A stretch of 64,000 nt of DNA from Isoetes taiwanensis. Lineage: Eukaryota > Streptophyta > Lycopodiopsida > Isoetales > Isoetaceae. A program made the translations under genes and the position numbers. The notes below the pieces were generated by a model. That model was given only the letters and a program-made list of their open reading frames with translations, did no database searches and was not told the DNA's origin. The stretch is taken from assembly GCA_021234155.1 (NCBI GenBank), contig JAJEKV010000008.1, forward strand, positions 4,635,086-4,699,085, written 5' to 3'. Position 1 is the first letter of the stretch. Every line of letters starts with the position of its first letter. Positions 63,780 to 64,000 of the stretch are shown piece by piece.

Positions 63780-64000
63780 GTGGTTGCGTCTTGAACAAAG
63801 ATCTCGTTTGTTGATTTTGCTTTCTGTGATGAAATGTTTTGAGGCTTAAAGCCATTAAATGTAGGTAATGGAGTGCCATCTAACTCAGCCAGTTGGAAAA
63901 CGCTGGGTCGAACCACTTGAACAATTTGATAAGGGCCAAGCCAACGAAACTTAAGTTTACCCGGAAAATTTTTGTACCGAGAATCATAAAGAAGAACCAA
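63780..64000 (-). pseudogene. pol: gypsy-3 integrase C-terminal region (partial)
   Basis: Entering from the window edge, LLYDSRYKNFPGKLKFRWLG then GPYQIVQVVRPSVFQLAELDG is the typical C-terminal module of plant gypsy integrase (small SH3-like DNA-binding fold). It continues LPTFNGFKPQNI. The frame stays open to 63647 but the last 45 residues look non-coding. The catalytic core lies outside. Confidence 0.7.

Larger units (their letters stand above)
52783..64000 (-). mobile_element. Third Ty3/gypsy element (gypsy-3), 3' part, split by a LINE
   Basis: On the - strand the integrase C-terminal region enters at 64000. An ORF-rich stretch follows (62819 to 53328, interrupted by the LINE 55831-62412), then a purine tract and the 3' LTR (53333 down to 52783). 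The rest lies beyond the window. It shares with gypsy-1 a long ORF with coiled coil between integrase and 3' LTR. Confidence 0.75.

Noticed and set aside
1-64000. CRISPR arrays, bacterial operons, riboswitches, rRNA or tRNA genes
   Set aside because: No regularly spaced short repeats, ribosome-binding sites or recognisable RNA gene structures; the content is eukaryotic transposon DNA. A covariance-model scan would be needed to exclude small RNA genes.

Overview
This window looks like nuclear DNA of a land plant with a large, repeat-dominated genome. The evidence is the mix of elements: non-autonomous Helitrons with plant-type termini, a CACTA (En/Spm-type) DNA transposon, Ty3/gypsy LTR retrotransposons, and an L1-type LINE whose ORF1 resembles plant DUF4283 proteins. 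Nothing seen fixes the species or even the class of plant (fern, lycophyte, gymnosperm and angiosperm all remain possible). I find no intact single-copy host gene; apart from the LINE ORF1, all recognisable coding sequence is transposon-borne or broken.

Layout. 1-5856: AT-rich DNA with no supportable gene, some diverged duplications and hairpins. 5857-7814: a + strand Helitron filled with a purine tract. 8095-15144: a - strand Helitron carrying a 3.4 kb insertion (about 8340-11777) and, inside its own 5' tip, a second Helitron (13357-15137). 15145-19573: GC-rich CG-repeat block, then two convergent broken genes (a transposon-associated-looking ORF on +, an FCP1/NIF-type phosphatase pseudogene on -). 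19574-25502: + Helitron with a nested - Helitron (22247-25156). 25503-27063: a coiled-coil RING-type ORF. 27064-33782: three more Helitrons, two of them tail to tail, forming a 55-bp near-perfect palindrome.

33783-50456: a Ty3/gypsy element (gypsy-1) with gag, protease-like region, RT, RNase H, integrase and a third ORF downstream of integrase. Helitrons sit in its 5' LTR, and a 7.7 kb CACTA element with a 1.13 kb tandem array (39412-47119) sits in ORF3. 50457-52250: pol of a second gypsy element, into which gypsy-1 appears to have jumped. 52783-64000: a third gypsy element on the - strand, from its 3' LTR (52783-53333) to the integrase C-terminus at the window edge. Its post-integrase ORF was split by a 6.6 kb LINE (55831-62412) flanked by a perfect 16-bp target duplication.

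The window therefore records a sequence of nested insertions rather than a set of cooperating genes. The most distinctive signals are (1) a Helitron family whose sense strand carries 1.4-1.8 kb almost purely of purines, (2) a gypsy architecture with a long coiled-coil ORF after integrase, seen in two unrelated copies, and (3) the satellite-like array inside the CACTA element. Many small indels around CG/CHG sequence could be real decay or assembly error, so frameshift calls should be read with that in mind.
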